Source: JAVBMC01 sp031552845
GTDB taxonomy: Bacteria; Verrucomicrobiota; Kiritimatiellia; RFP12; DVOR01
DNA length: 43,131 nucleotides
Assembly (NCBI GenBank): GCA_031552845.1
Contig: JAVBMC010000012.1
Span: 1-43,131, forward strand
Reading direction: 5' to 3'
Shown here: piece after piece, positions 34,533-43,034 of the stretch
Layout of the letters: each line of letters starts with the position of its first letter
Position numbering within the stretch: position 1 is the first letter of the stretch
Made by a program: the position numbers and the translations under genes
Notes under the pieces: generated by a model
What the model was told of the DNA's origin: nothing
Databases searched by the model: none
Seen by the model: only the letters and a program-made list of their open reading frames with translations

Positions 34533-34632
34533 CGTAACGTTACTCAGCGTTGTTAGTAATGTTACTCCGAGTTCTCAGTAACGTTACTGCCGGCTGTAAG
34601 TAATGTTACTCTAGGCGCTCAGTAACGTTACT
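34533..34632. repeat. 22-bp array of five 12-bp palindromes
   Basis: Cores at 34533-34544, 34555-34566, 34577-34588, 34599-34610 and 34621-34632, exactly 22 bases apart. Cores 1, 3 and 5 contain GTAACGTTAC (a perfect palindrome; cores 3 and 5 are AGTAACGTTACT in full); cores 2 and 4 are AGTAATGTTACT, with one change in the centre. The ten-base spacers (CAGCGTTGTT, CCGAGTTCTC, GCCGGCTGTA, CTAGGCGCTC) are unrelated to one another. Conserved sites with non-conserved spacers at a fixed two-turn pitch look like a row of protein-binding sites. Confidence 0.9.
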
Positions 34633-34752
34633 CACGTTCCTGCTACGGGAGTGGCGAGGATGCGGACTTTACGCTAAACATCTAGGACAGCCGCAAGGCT
34701 TTTACATCAGACGGCCCACACAAATTGTGAAAAGGCGTTTTAGATAAACAAA

Positions 34753-34779
34753 GGACGAATGCCACTGCGGCATCCGTCC
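34753..34779 (-). terminator. Intrinsic terminator of the 39624-34807 operon
   Basis: On the minus strand GGACGGATGCC pairs with GGCATTCGTCC (one mismatch) across a CGCAG-type loop, followed by TTTGTTTATC. It lies 28 bases beyond the stop of the gene at 34807-36744. Confidence 0.75.
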
Positions 34780-34806
34780 CCGTGTTCAGAAAAATACTGA
34801 GATGTG

Positions 34807-36744
34807 TTATTTCTTTATCACCTGCCCGATCCAGTCCTTGGCATCCGCATAGCGGTAAGTAACCGACTGCCCTGTGGTGAACTGCATCAGGTCGGGCAAT
34901 TGCTGTTCGCCAGGAGTCGCGGAGGAGCGCGGCATATATTCGACCAACATTCCCTTGGTCGCGCGCCCTTGGCCGTCGGTTTCGAGAACGAGGTGGCCGT
35001 GCTGATTGAATTTCTCCGTCTTCTCGCCGCGATGGCGTACCCATCCCGTGCAAGTTCCATCCTGCGCGTAGGTATAAACATCCTTCCAGCGCTTCTCAAA
35101 CGTATAGATAGGGTCGTAATACTCACCCGGGCGCGCGGTATAATCCACCGAGAGAATCCGTCCATCCGCCGCATAGTCACGCACCTCGTTCTCCGGATAT
35201 TTGAAGGTGATGAACGCGGGTGTGGAATAGACTCCATTCGTCGTCTCCGCAATCATTGCCAAATCCACCCGCGACGTTTTATACCCCAAGCTGTTCGTAT
35301 AGACGCCATGCCATGCGACAGTAATCGACATCATGGCGTCATCGCTTGTCAGCGGCTTAAACGTCACCTTCTTCGGATCGCCCTGCAGCACAACCCAATG
35401 GAGCTTCTTGATGTTTGGCTGATTCTTCTGCGCTGCGACGACAATCGTACGATCGCGCTTCACGCTGCGCACCACCCGCGCCAGCGCAAAGGGTGAATCA
35501 AACAACGACTCACTGTCCGCCGTATGGAAGTAATCAATCCCCAGCGTCCCCACCTCGTCGCGAATCGTACGAATCGGCACGGCTGGCGGAATCTTATCAA
35601 CCGTCAATGCCGCTGCAGCAGTTACGATTGCATCCTTATCCACAAACGCCCCCTCGAACACCGCCGGGTGCGCGGCACCGGTCAGATAATCCTCCGGCTT
35701 CTTCAATGATTTACGCGTGGAGCGGAATATCTGCTGCAACGTCGACATCACCAAGCGCGACTTGACTAAATGCTCGCGCACCTCCGGCTTCATTGCCTCC
35801 AACGCCGCCAGTGCCGTCTCTACAAACCGCCGCTCCGCCCAAGACGATCCCTGCGCCGTCAGCCAATAGGGTGTGTTCACCGCATACAAATCGCCCAGAT
35901 CCGTCTTCACATAATCCTTGTGAGACGGATAGAAGCTCATCTGGTTCTCGCAATACAAACGTACCTGCGTTGCGAAAGCAGGTCCCGCTGACACCAACGC
36001 CCGCGGCAAGCTCCGCCACAACGGTCCCTCCGTCATCGCCATCGCGCAATTGCACAACACCGGCGGCGGCAGCCCATCCACCACGAACCCATTCAACGGG
36101 AATCCCGAAGGCACGCCTTTCTTCACCGCCTCCTCACAATACGTCACTGCCGATACGTTTGGAAAGTTCGTCAACGCCACAACCGAATGTCCCCCGTCGC
36201 GGTTTACATACAACGCCGTAAGCGGTTTCTCGGTTTTAAACGCCGTAGTCAGCAGCCCCGTGTTGTAATCAAATGCCGTATTCGTCACCGTTACATAGGC
36301 AGGCTCGCCCGGCACCAACAACGCAGGCTCCGCGATGCCCAAGTTCCGCACCTTTTCGTCCTTCAATTCATTTGCACGTGCCAGCACTTTAGCAAACTCC
36401 ACATCCCCCTGCAGGCTTTTCAAGTCGGAATCCTGCTTCATATGATTCACATCGCGGAATCCCAACGTCACGGCCTCATCCAAACTCTTCAACGCCTGCG
36501 TCTTGTTCCCCAGCAACGCATAACTGCACGCCACGTTATACCGCCAGTTCATATCCTCCGGAAACAGCTCGGCGCCCATGCTCGCCGCCGCCAGCATCCC
36601 CGGCAGATTTTTCGCCTGCACGGCCTGCAAATATTTTTGCAAACACTCCTGATGTTTCGGAAACAACGCCGGCATGTCAAACGGTGACAACGCCGCCAAC
36701 GCCGACCATGCCACACACACCGCCAAACCGATTACTTTACGCAT
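34807..36744 (-). CDS. Exported TPR-like protein of unknown function
   Basis: 645 aa from ATG 36744, with GGAG upstream and the signal peptide MRKVIGLAVCVAWSALAAL; it overlaps the end of ribF by 13 bases. Residues about 25-125 read as tetratricopeptide-like helices (LQKYLQAVQAKNLPGMLAAASMGAELFP, NWRYNVACSYALLGNKTQALKSLDEAV). The remaining 500 residues have no family I recognise; they include an aspartate-rich beta section (RDYAADGRILSVDYTARPGEYYDPIYTF) and a final repeat-like RHS/YD flavour (QHGHLVLETDGQGRATKGM). It is the last gene of an operon that includes an MlaE-type permease, so an envelope role is possible but unproven. Confidence 0.75.
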   Translation of the reverse strand: MRKVIGLAVCVAWSALAALSPFDMPALFPKHQECLQKYLQAVQAKNLPGMLAAASMGAELFPEDMNWRYNVACSYALLGNKTQALKSLDEAVTLGFRDVNHMKQDSDLKSLQGDVEFAKVLARANELKDEKVRNLGIAEPALLVPGEPAYVTVTNTAFDYNTGLLTTAFKTEKPLTALYVNRDGGHSVVALTNFPNVSAVTYCEEAVKKGVPSGFPLNGFVVDGLPPPVLCNCAMAMTEGPLWRSLPRALVSAGPAFATQVRLYCENQMSFYPSHKDYVKTDLGDLYAVNTPYWLTAQGSSWAERRFVETALAALEAMKPEVREHLVKSRLVMSTLQQIFRSTRKSLKKPEDYLTGAAHPAVFEGAFVDKDAIVTAAAALTVDKIPPAVPIRTIRDEVGTLGIDYFHTADSESLFDSPFALARVVRSVKRDRTIVVAAQKNQPNIKKLHWVVLQGDPKKVTFKPLTSDDAMMSITVAWHGVYTNSLGYKTSRVDLAMIAETTNGVYSTPAFITFKYPENEVRDYAADGRILSVDYTARPGEYYDPIYTFEKRWKDVYTYAQDGTCTGWVRHRGEKTEKFNQHGHLVLETDGQGRATKGMLVEYMPRSSATPGEQQLPDLMQFTTGQSVTYRYADAKDWIGQVIKK

Positions 36745-37676
36745 AACTTCAGCTCCTCTCTCGCCACGCACACATCCTGGCGGATTTGTGCCACCAGTGC
36801 CTCCACCGAAGCAAACCGCTGTTCCGCCCGGATGTAACTATAGAACCCAATTTCCACCGGCTGCCCGTATAAATCCCCCGGCGATTCAAAGCAGTACACT
36901 TCCAACAACGGCACCTTGCTCACTTCAAAAGTCGGATGCACCCCTAAGTTCGCCACGCCGTCAAACACCCGACCCTGCGCCTTCAGCCGTACCGCATACA
37001 CGCCATACGGCGGCACGCACTCATGCACATACGGCACATTCGCCGTCGGGAAATCCAGCTTCCGCCCACGCGCCATACCATGCATCACAGTGCCCGATAC
37101 CGCCCACGCCCGGCCGCCCAACATATTCCGTACATCCGAGACATGCCCCTTCAACAAAGCCTTCCGGATGCGCGTACTCGAGACCACCTCATTCTGATAA
37201 TACGCATATGGCACGATCTCCACGTCAAATCCATACATCGCACCCAATGCACGCAACAGCTCCGGATTCCCAGCAGCCCGGGTGCCGAACCGCCAATTTT
37301 CTCCGCAGAATATCTTATGTCCCAAATGCGGCGCGCCCTCAGCAAAAATAGATGCCACAAAAGCCTCCGGCGTCTGCACCGCCAGCTCACGCGTAAATGG
37401 CAGCAAGAGCACCCCATCCACGCCCGCCGCTTCCAACAACGCCAAGCGCTCCTCAAGGCTCGATAATAGCAACGGTTTCCGTACGGGCGCCAGCACCGCC
37501 AACGGATGCTTATCAAATGTTAATGCCCAAGCTTCGCCATTGACCGCCGCAGCGGCCTTTTTCGCAGCCTGCAGAACCAGCCGGTGTCCCATATGTACGC
37601 CATCGAAGAACCCTGCACCCAGCATCACCGGGCGCGCCGCGGAAAACACATCCGACGCTCGTTCGACAACCCGCAT
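36732..37676 (-). CDS. ribF: Bifunctional riboflavin kinase/FAD synthetase
   Basis: 314 aa, the usual length. ATG 37676 overlaps the TAA of the permease gene (TAATG) and starts MRVVERASDVF; the longer open frame upstream lies inside that gene. GAGFFDGVHMGHR is the nucleotidyltransferase HxGH-type motif of the FMN adenylyltransferase half; GENWRFG and SSTRIRKALLKGHV complete it. GTVMHGMARGRKLDFPTANV opens the riboflavin kinase half, ending in LRAEQRFASVEALVAQI-like sequence. It makes FMN from riboflavin and then FAD. The surroundings do not hint at flavin regulation; no FMN riboswitch is seen. Confidence 0.96.
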   Translation of the reverse strand: MRVVERASDVFSAARPVMLGAGFFDGVHMGHRLVLQAAKKAAAAVNGEAWALTFDKHPLAVLAPVRKPLLLSSLEERLALLEAAGVDGVLLLPFTRELAVQTPEAFVASIFAEGAPHLGHKIFCGENWRFGTRAAGNPELLRALGAMYGFDVEIVPYAYYQNEVVSSTRIRKALLKGHVSDVRNMLGGRAWAVSGTVMHGMARGRKLDFPTANVPYVHECVPPYGVYAVRLKAQGRVFDGVANLGVHPTFEVSKVPLLEVYCFESPGDLYGQPVEIGFYSYIRAEQRFASVEALVAQIRQDVCVAREELKLCVK

Positions 37677-38800
37677 TACCAGCCCATTACATAGAACAGT
37701 ACAGCAAACAAACCATCCGCCACAGCAATCAGCACAATCCCGCTCACTACTGCCGACGTCGTAGAAATACCCACCGCCGCTGCATCCTTGCCCGTCGCCA
37801 AGCCACGCTGGCATCCCACCGCTGCAACCAAGAGGCCAAAGAACATCGACTTCACCAATCCGCCAATCAAATCACCATAGGAAATGAACCGCGTAAGTTG
37901 ATTGTAATAGACAACAAACGAGTAATCCATCGAAATCATCACCACCAAACCACCCGCCAAGCCCGCCAGATTCGCAAACGCCGTCAACAGCGGCATGATG
38001 CACACCCCCGCCAAAATACGCGGCAGTGCCAAAAAACGCACAGGACTCAGCCCCATCGTCTTCAGCGCGTCAATCTCCTCATTCACCTGCATCGTGCCGA
38101 TCTCCGCCGCAAAGGCAGACCCCGAGCGGCCCGTCAGCAGAATAGCTGTAATCAACGGCCCCAACTCGCGTATCAAAGAAATACCCACCAAGCTTGCCAC
38201 ATAAATCTGCGCGCCGAACAGCTTCATCGGAATCGCCGACTGAAACGCCAAAATCAACCCCAGCAAGAAGCCCAGCAAACTCACCACCGGCACAGCCTGC
38301 ACGCCTGCACGTTCGCAGGTCACCCAAAAGTCCCGCCAGCGCACCACCCCCGGATGCCCGATTGCATAGACAAAGTTGTAGAGTGTTTCGCCGATATATC
38401 CCAGCGTCTCGCCGCACTCGCGCAACCATTCCACAACGGACTGACCAACCTTCGAGAACGCCCGGCGCGACAGTTTGACAGGTGGCTTCTTGGGATGCGC
38501 CAGATCATATTCCGCTGACTCAAAGTTTCGGAACTGTTGTTCCATCCCCATGCAAAAACTCGTCACATCCAACTTGCCGCCGGCATCTAAGATACGCTGT
38601 TCCAAGCGAAACAACAATGCGACACCTGCACCCGCACAACGGGTCACGCCGGAACAATCCGCCGTATAAACTCCACCTTTGATGGGTTTGAATGCCTCAG
38701 CCTGCGGCCACAATACTGCGACGCTATCCGCATCCAAATCGCCCGTTAATACGATACGCTGCCCGTCAAACGTCAATGTTCCGCCTGCAGGCATGTTCAT
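37676..38800 (-). CDS. MlaE-family ABC permease with fused N-terminal STAS (MlaB-like) domain
   Basis: 374 aa. Residues 1-95 form an STAS domain (IVLTGDLDADSVAVLWP, GVTRCAGAGVALLFRLEQRI); the rest is the MlaE permease with its five or so membrane segments (VPVVSLLGFLLGLILAFQSA, LGPLITAILLTGRSGSAFAAEIGTM, VNEEIDALKTMGLSP). In E. coli MlaB and MlaE are separate proteins of the phospholipid-transport MlaFEDB complex; here they are one chain. MlaF (ATPase) and MlaD (MCE) are not in the window. The ATG overlaps the stop of the upstream gene by four bases and the stop overlaps the ribF start. Confidence 0.93.
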   Translation of the reverse strand: MNMPAGGTLTFDGQRIVLTGDLDADSVAVLWPQAEAFKPIKGGVYTADCSGVTRCAGAGVALLFRLEQRILDAGGKLDVTSFCMGMEQQFRNFESAEYDLAHPKKPPVKLSRRAFSKVGQSVVEWLRECGETLGYIGETLYNFVYAIGHPGVVRWRDFWVTCERAGVQAVPVVSLLGFLLGLILAFQSAIPMKLFGAQIYVASLVGISLIRELGPLITAILLTGRSGSAFAAEIGTMQVNEEIDALKTMGLSPVRFLALPRILAGVCIMPLLTAFANLAGLAGGLVVMISMDYSFVVYYNQLTRFISYGDLIGGLVKSMFFGLLVAAVGCQRGLATGKDAAAVGISTTSAVVSGIVLIAVADGLFAVLFYVMGW

Positions 38801-39624
38801 CCTTTTTTACGCACGGGCGGCGGCGGTGCAATTTTCAACTGCATGCGGCGTGCCTCGATATCTGAAAAGGCCAGCCGATGCGCAAACAGCGCTTCACAAA
38901 TCCGGATATCCAAGAAAAGAATGTCCGCCCGCGACAAAGCTGTCATCAGCTCCATCGGCGTATTCGTCGTGCGCAATATCTTCGGCAGCACTTCGAATAA
39001 TGCCTTGCCGCTTTGGTAGCTTCCTGTCACGCAGAAATGAGTCTTACCCAAGAATACGAAGTCCCCATACGTCAGGTAATCCTCATATAACTTAGCCGAA
39101 GCTTTCATCGCGTCGCGCATCTTCTTCAAGAGCGCTTCATTTTTCATTACGGCCGCCAGCTTCTCCGCGTCGGTCATCTCCGACATCGGCTTGACGGGCT
39201 GCTCCTCCGCCACAGCGGCAACCGTAGCGGCTTGACGCTCGCCATCCGTCAGCAGAAAATCATCATTATCCTTCACCGGTTCCGCAGGTGTTGCTTCAAC
39301 GGAAGCCTCATCGGTAGAATCCGAAGCAACGGCGGGGGCGGTCTCTTCAGGCCACGACAGCGGTTTATCAATTAACATGCTGTTGATGTAAATGGCGTTG
39401 CCCCGGTAGGCCACCTGATACGGCGGCTTGATATATTTACCGTTGACGAACAAGAACCCCTGAAATATAAGAGGGCTCTTGTATTCACCAAGCGCATTCA
39501 CCGCGCTGAGCGGCGGGCGGGCATCAGTCTTGCCGACCTCGACGCCCGGCCGTTGAGCCTGCACCGCGCAAGCCAAGGCAACCAATGGCGCGACGAGAAG
39601 TAATTTTCTGTACAAACCAAGCAT
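38797..39624 (-). CDS. Exported protein of unknown function upstream of MlaE
   Basis: 275 aa from ATG 39624, with CGGGG upstream; an earlier start in the same frame would add 30 residues ahead of the signal peptide MLGLYRKLLLVAPLVALACAVQAQ. Three parts are visible: a beta-rich region about 25-75 (IFQGFLFVNGKYIKPPYQVAYRGNAIYIN), an acidic Ala/Glu/Pro linker about 75-140, and a helical C-terminal domain ending in a proline-rich, basic tail (APPPPVRKKG). The family is not recognised. Its stop and the MlaE ATG overlap as ATGA, so the pair is coupled. Confidence 0.72.
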   Translation of the reverse strand: MLGLYRKLLLVAPLVALACAVQAQRPGVEVGKTDARPPLSAVNALGEYKSPLIFQGFLFVNGKYIKPPYQVAYRGNAIYINSMLIDKPLSWPEETAPAVASDSTDEASVEATPAEPVKDNDDFLLTDGERQAATVAAVAEEQPVKPMSEMTDAEKLAAVMKNEALLKKMRDAMKASAKLYEDYLTYGDFVFLGKTHFCVTGSYQSGKALFEVLPKILRTTNTPMELMTALSRADILFLDIRICEALFAHRLAFSDIEARRMQLKIAPPPPVRKKG

Positions 39625-39824
39625 AGCGGCCCCGTAGTAAAAAAAGCCCCATCCTGCCGCAGTACGATGTTTTCTGAAACCCTCTCCGATAGAGGTGGAC
39701 ACCCATATCACCACTGCCCGGTAGCCCGAGGGCTGCCTTCTTGTGTTGCGTCCGAGCGTCCTTAAAGTAACGTAGGTCAGAAAATTTACGTTAATTCACG
39801 TACAGAACAGAGCCCACTTCGCTC

Positions 39825-39846
39825 GACGGCTGATGCGGCAGCCGTC
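39825..39846 (-). terminator. Candidate hairpin after pheT
   Basis: GACGGCTG (39825-39832) pairs perfectly with CAGCCGTC (39839-39846). It lies 11 bases beyond the pheT stop on the minus strand, but no T-run follows, so it may be a stabilising or weak terminator hairpin. Confidence 0.4.
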
Positions 39847-39856
39847 CAAAAATCAA

Positions 39857-42280
39857 TCAACCTTCACGCACATCCACGCCCGCAACCTCCTTCAGCGAGC
39901 GGATAATCCCCGAAAACGCCGTATTCACCTCCGCATCCGTCAGCGTTCTCTCGGTCGAGCAAAAGGAAAGCGAATAAGCCAAACTACGGCTCCCCTTCTG
40001 CATCGTCTTGGCAGTGAATATATCAAATAATTCGATTGCAGTCAATTCTTTAGGCGCGTTGCGGCGCATTGCAGCCACAATCTGTTCATGCGTCACCTCC
40101 GGCCCCGCCAGCAAAGCGATGTCCCGCTTCACCGTCGGATACTGCGGCACCGGCACCAACGCACGCGGCTCGCCCGCCTTCACCAGCAACGGCTCCAGCT
40201 TCACTTCTGCCACGACCATCGCGCTCGTCAGGCGAAATTTATGCCGGATCGCGCCCGAAACCGCGCCAATCAAACCCAATACCTGCTTGCCCAACAACAC
40301 CTCAGCCGCAAACCCCGGCTCCATCGCCGGATGCTCCGCCGCGCGGAACGACAACGTTCCCGCGCCCGAAAGCTGAGCAAAGTTCTCCAACGCCCCCTTC
40401 AGCCACAACAGCGCCTCCTCATTCGAAACCACCCTGCGGCCATCCACCGGCGTACGCCCGAACGGCCCCATCACGCCCACGCTCAAACGCTCCTCCTCAA
40501 ACGGCTGACCGCTGCTCCCCATGCCAAACACACGCCCCAGCTCAAACAACCCACAAGCCTCCACCTGACGCGATGCATTCCGCCCCAACGACCCCACCAG
40601 TTGCGGCAGCAGCGACGGACGCATCACCCCATAATCCGCACTCACCGGATTCGGCAACACCAACCGTCCCTTCTTATTCCCGCCATCAAACGCATCCAAT
40701 TCCTGCGCCGACAAAAAGCTATAATGCATTGCCTCCGTCAGCCCCATGCCCAACAATGTACGCCGCGCAAACGACTTCACACGAAACGGCTGCTCGCTCA
40801 ACGTCGAAACTGCCGCCAGTGCCGGCATCCGATTTGGAATCGCATCCAAACCAAACATCCGCGCCACTTCCTCAATCAAATCCGCCGGACGCGTCAAATC
40901 CAACCGCCACGAAGGCACCTTAAACACCGCCCCCGCCTCATCACGCGACACAACCGACAGCCCCAGCGACGTCAAAATCGACACCACCCGCTCCGCCGGT
41001 ACCTCCACACCAATCACCTCATTCACCCGCGCAAACGACAACGCCACAGGCTCCTGCGGTGCAGGACGATTGTCCACATCAATCACGCCCTTCGCCACCT
41101 TCACACCCGCGCCGCCATACTTCACTAGCAAATGCACCACACGCCGACTCGCCCAATCTGCCAGCTCCGGATCAACCCCGCGCTCAAACCTGCGCGACGA
41201 CTCACTCCCCAGCCCCAATTTTGTAGCAGTCCACTTCACATGCGGTGCCGAAAACAACGCACTCTCAATCAACACCGTCCCCGTCGCCTCCGCAATCTCA
41301 CTCTGCGCGCCACCCATGATACCTGCAACCGCCTCCGGATTCTTAGCATCTGCAATCACCAACATCGACGGCTCCAACGCACGCTCCACGCCATCCAATG
41401 TCGTGATCTTCTCGCCCGCCGCCGCACAGCGCACCACAATCGTACGATCCGTCAGCCGCGTCGAATCAAACGCATGCAACGGCTGCCCGCACTCCAACAT
41501 CACAAAATTCGTCACATCCACAGCCAGCCCCAACGACCGCTGCCCCGCGCGCTCCAAACACTGCTGCATAAATGCCGGCGTCGTCGCCGCCGGATCCAAC
41601 CCCGTCACCACCCGCGCCGTATACCGCAAACACTGCTCCGGTGCCTCAACACGCACCTTCGCCAACGATTCCACCGGCTCAACACCCTCGACAAAATCAA
41701 CCGCCGGCACCTTCAAAGGCCGCCCCAACAAAGCCGCAAACTCACGTGCAATCCCCATCATCGACAGACAGTCCGGCCGATTCCACGTAATCTCCAACTC
41801 CAACACCGTATCCGGCCTCGGCATCAGCTCCTGCAACGAAGCCCCCGGCACCAAAGCCCCATCCAACTCCCAAATCCCCTCATGCTCATCCGAAACATTC
41901 AACTCACGCTTCGAACACAACATCCCAAACGACTCCACCCCCCGCAGCTTCGCCTTCTTAATCTTAAACCCGCCATTCGGAACAACCGCGCCCACCTTCG
42001 CAAAAGCCACCTTCAACCCCGTACGCGCATTCGGTGCCCCACACACCACCTGATGCTCCTCGGTGCCATCAAACACCCTGCACACATGCAAATGATCCGA
42101 ATTCGGATGCACCACGCACTCCCGCACCTCACCCACCACAAAAAACTCATCCAACACCGCACCAACCGACTCAATCCCCTCAACCTCCACGCCCGAAAAC
42201 GTCAACTTATCAGCCAACTCCTCCACCGACAAATCCGCCACATCGATATACTCACCCAACCAAGATAAAGGAACCTTCAC
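39857..42280 (-). CDS. pheT: Phenylalanine-tRNA ligase beta subunit
   Basis: 807 aa, full length. GTG start at 42280 with GAGGGTGG upstream. MKVPLSWLGEYIDV is the usual N-terminus; GEVRECVVHPNSDHLHVCRV to about residue 150 is the tRNA-binding OB-fold; B3/B4 editing region at about 200-380 (ITWNRPDCLSMMGIAREFAAL); B5 at about 400-475; catalytic-like core with LGMGLTEAMHYSFLS; and the FDX-ACB anticodon-binding domain at the C-terminus (YPTVKRDIALLAGPEVTHEQI, SLAYSLSFCSTERTLTDAEV). It joins PheS in the alpha2-beta2 synthetase. pheS, usually just upstream, is not between it and the rRNA genes. Confidence 0.97.
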   Translation of the reverse strand: MKVPLSWLGEYIDVADLSVEELADKLTFSGVEVEGIESVGAVLDEFFVVGEVRECVVHPNSDHLHVCRVFDGTEEHQVVCGAPNARTGLKVAFAKVGAVVPNGGFKIKKAKLRGVESFGMLCSKRELNVSDEHEGIWELDGALVPGASLQELMPRPDTVLELEITWNRPDCLSMMGIAREFAALLGRPLKVPAVDFVEGVEPVESLAKVRVEAPEQCLRYTARVVTGLDPAATTPAFMQQCLERAGQRSLGLAVDVTNFVMLECGQPLHAFDSTRLTDRTIVVRCAAAGEKITTLDGVERALEPSMLVIADAKNPEAVAGIMGGAQSEIAEATGTVLIESALFSAPHVKWTATKLGLGSESSRRFERGVDPELADWASRRVVHLLVKYGGAGVKVAKGVIDVDNRPAPQEPVALSFARVNEVIGVEVPAERVVSILTSLGLSVVSRDEAGAVFKVPSWRLDLTRPADLIEEVARMFGLDAIPNRMPALAAVSTLSEQPFRVKSFARRTLLGMGLTEAMHYSFLSAQELDAFDGGNKKGRLVLPNPVSADYGVMRPSLLPQLVGSLGRNASRQVEACGLFELGRVFGMGSSGQPFEEERLSVGVMGPFGRTPVDGRRVVSNEEALLWLKGALENFAQLSGAGTLSFRAAEHPAMEPGFAAEVLLGKQVLGLIGAVSGAIRHKFRLTSAMVVAEVKLEPLLVKAGEPRALVPVPQYPTVKRDIALLAGPEVTHEQIVAAMRRNAPKELTAIELFDIFTAKTMQKGSRSLAYSLSFCSTERTLTDAEVNTAFSGIIRSLKEVAGVDVREG

Positions 42281-42410
42281 GGCACACCACCCTCATAAAA
42301 TCCAAAAACGAATATTTTACCATAAACCCCACCCACATCAAAGCAATATAGACAACTCCCTCAACAAATCCAAGCCCCTCCCCCTATTTTCTGTCCCCCG
42401 AGGGAGCAAG

Positions 42411-42501
42411 ATCGTACTACACCCGTAACACACATTGTGTTACACTCGCAACACACACTCTGTTACGCCCGTGACACACACTGTGCTACGGGCGTAGCAC
42501 G
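42411..42501. repeat. 23-bp array of near-palindromic units
   Basis: Three units of 23 bases start at 42421, 42444 and 42467, with half-sites at both ends (GTACTAC before, GTAGCACG after). The first holds GTAACACA-CAT-TGTGTTAC, a perfect 8-base inverted repeat; units two and three are GCAACACA-CAC-TCTGTTAC and GTGACACA-CAC-TGTGCTAC. The linkers between them are four-base and GC-rich. The ACACCCGT start matches the units of the 17117-17358 array, and GTAAC...GTTAC matches the cores at 34533-34632. Confidence 0.8.
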
Positions 42502-42569
42502 AAATTCATCCGCCCACGCCAAGATACAGTCAAACCCACCCTGATATTCATGCCAGAGCGCATCCCGTT

Positions 42570-42596
42570 CTGGGAGCGCCGGCGTCCCCGCCGGCA
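42570..42596. repeat. GC-rich hairpin element, copy 2
   Basis: Identical over 27 bases to 8057-8083, here without the TAATAGGTAATAAG-type arms directly next to it, although a related ACTTATTACC phrase lies about 150 bases to the right. Confidence 0.7.
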
Positions 42597-42810
42597 TCTA
42601 TATGTTATGCAAGTCAGTAGGCAGGGCGTGTTGACTGAAAAAGAGTCCCGCATCAGGCTCTTTGTATGGGCTGTTATCCGCCCAATCAGTCAGATCTGTC
42701 CGATGAAGCGGCTGTAAAATCTAACTGTTGCGCCTCTTTAATTCAACTCAACTTATTACCGCTTACATTTTACTTATTCCATGGCTCTTTTGAGCCCTTG
42801 AAAAGCAAGA

Positions 42811-42840
42811 AAGGCGCAGCTGATTGCTCAGCTGCGCCTT
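42811..42840 (-). terminator. Intrinsic terminator of the rRNA operon
   Basis: A 13-base perfect stem (AAGGCGCAGCTGA with TCAGCTGCGCCTT) and a four-base loop; on the minus strand TCTTGCTTTTC follows. It lies just past the 3' end of the 5S gene, as expected for the end of an rRNA transcript. Confidence 0.88.
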
Positions 42841-42844
42841 GAAA

Positions 42845-42962
42845 TTCCGGCAACGTGCTACTCTCCCACGGGCCAACCCCGCAGTACCCTCGCCGATGGA
42901 GCCCTTCACTGCCGTGTTCGGAATGGAAACGGGTGTTACCTCTCCTCTAGGGTCACCGGAAA
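42845..42962 (-). rRNA. 5S ribosomal RNA
   Basis: About 118 bases. Read on the minus strand it opens TTCCGGTGACC and closes with GTTGCCGGAA, which pair as the terminal helix. The conserved middle is plain: ACACCCGTTTCCATTCCGAA then CACGGCAGTGAAG, and GGGTACTGCGGGGTTGGCCC with GTGGGAGAGTAG. Ends are accurate to one or two bases. It follows 23S by about 72 bases and is ended by the terminator at 42811-42840. Confidence 0.97.
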
Positions 42963-43034
42963 AAACGAAACCGCACAGTATAGCGTAGGCCTGATTTTCA
43001 GACGCATATCATAAACCGAACCGTCGGTTAAAAC

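Larger units (their letters stand above)
34307..34806. other. 500-bp spacer with palindrome array and terminator
   Basis: No gene seen. It holds the 5-core palindrome array at 34533-34632 and the terminator at 34753-34779. The part next to the STAS gene (34307-34500) is C-rich and should carry its promoter, but no convincing -35/-10 pair stands out. Confidence 0.6.
42281..42844. other. Repeat-bearing spacer between pheT and the 5S gene
   Basis: No gene seen. It holds a 23-bp array (42411-42501), the second copy of the GC-rich element (42570-42596), a GTAGGCAGGGCGTGTTGACTG phrase near 42617 related to the hairpin family, the GATCTGTCCGAT phrase near 42700, and an ACTTATTACC phrase near 42751 related to the arms at 8011-8137. 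The pheT promoter should be at about 42300-42360; the sequence there is A/T-rich but no clear pair stands out. Confidence 0.6.
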
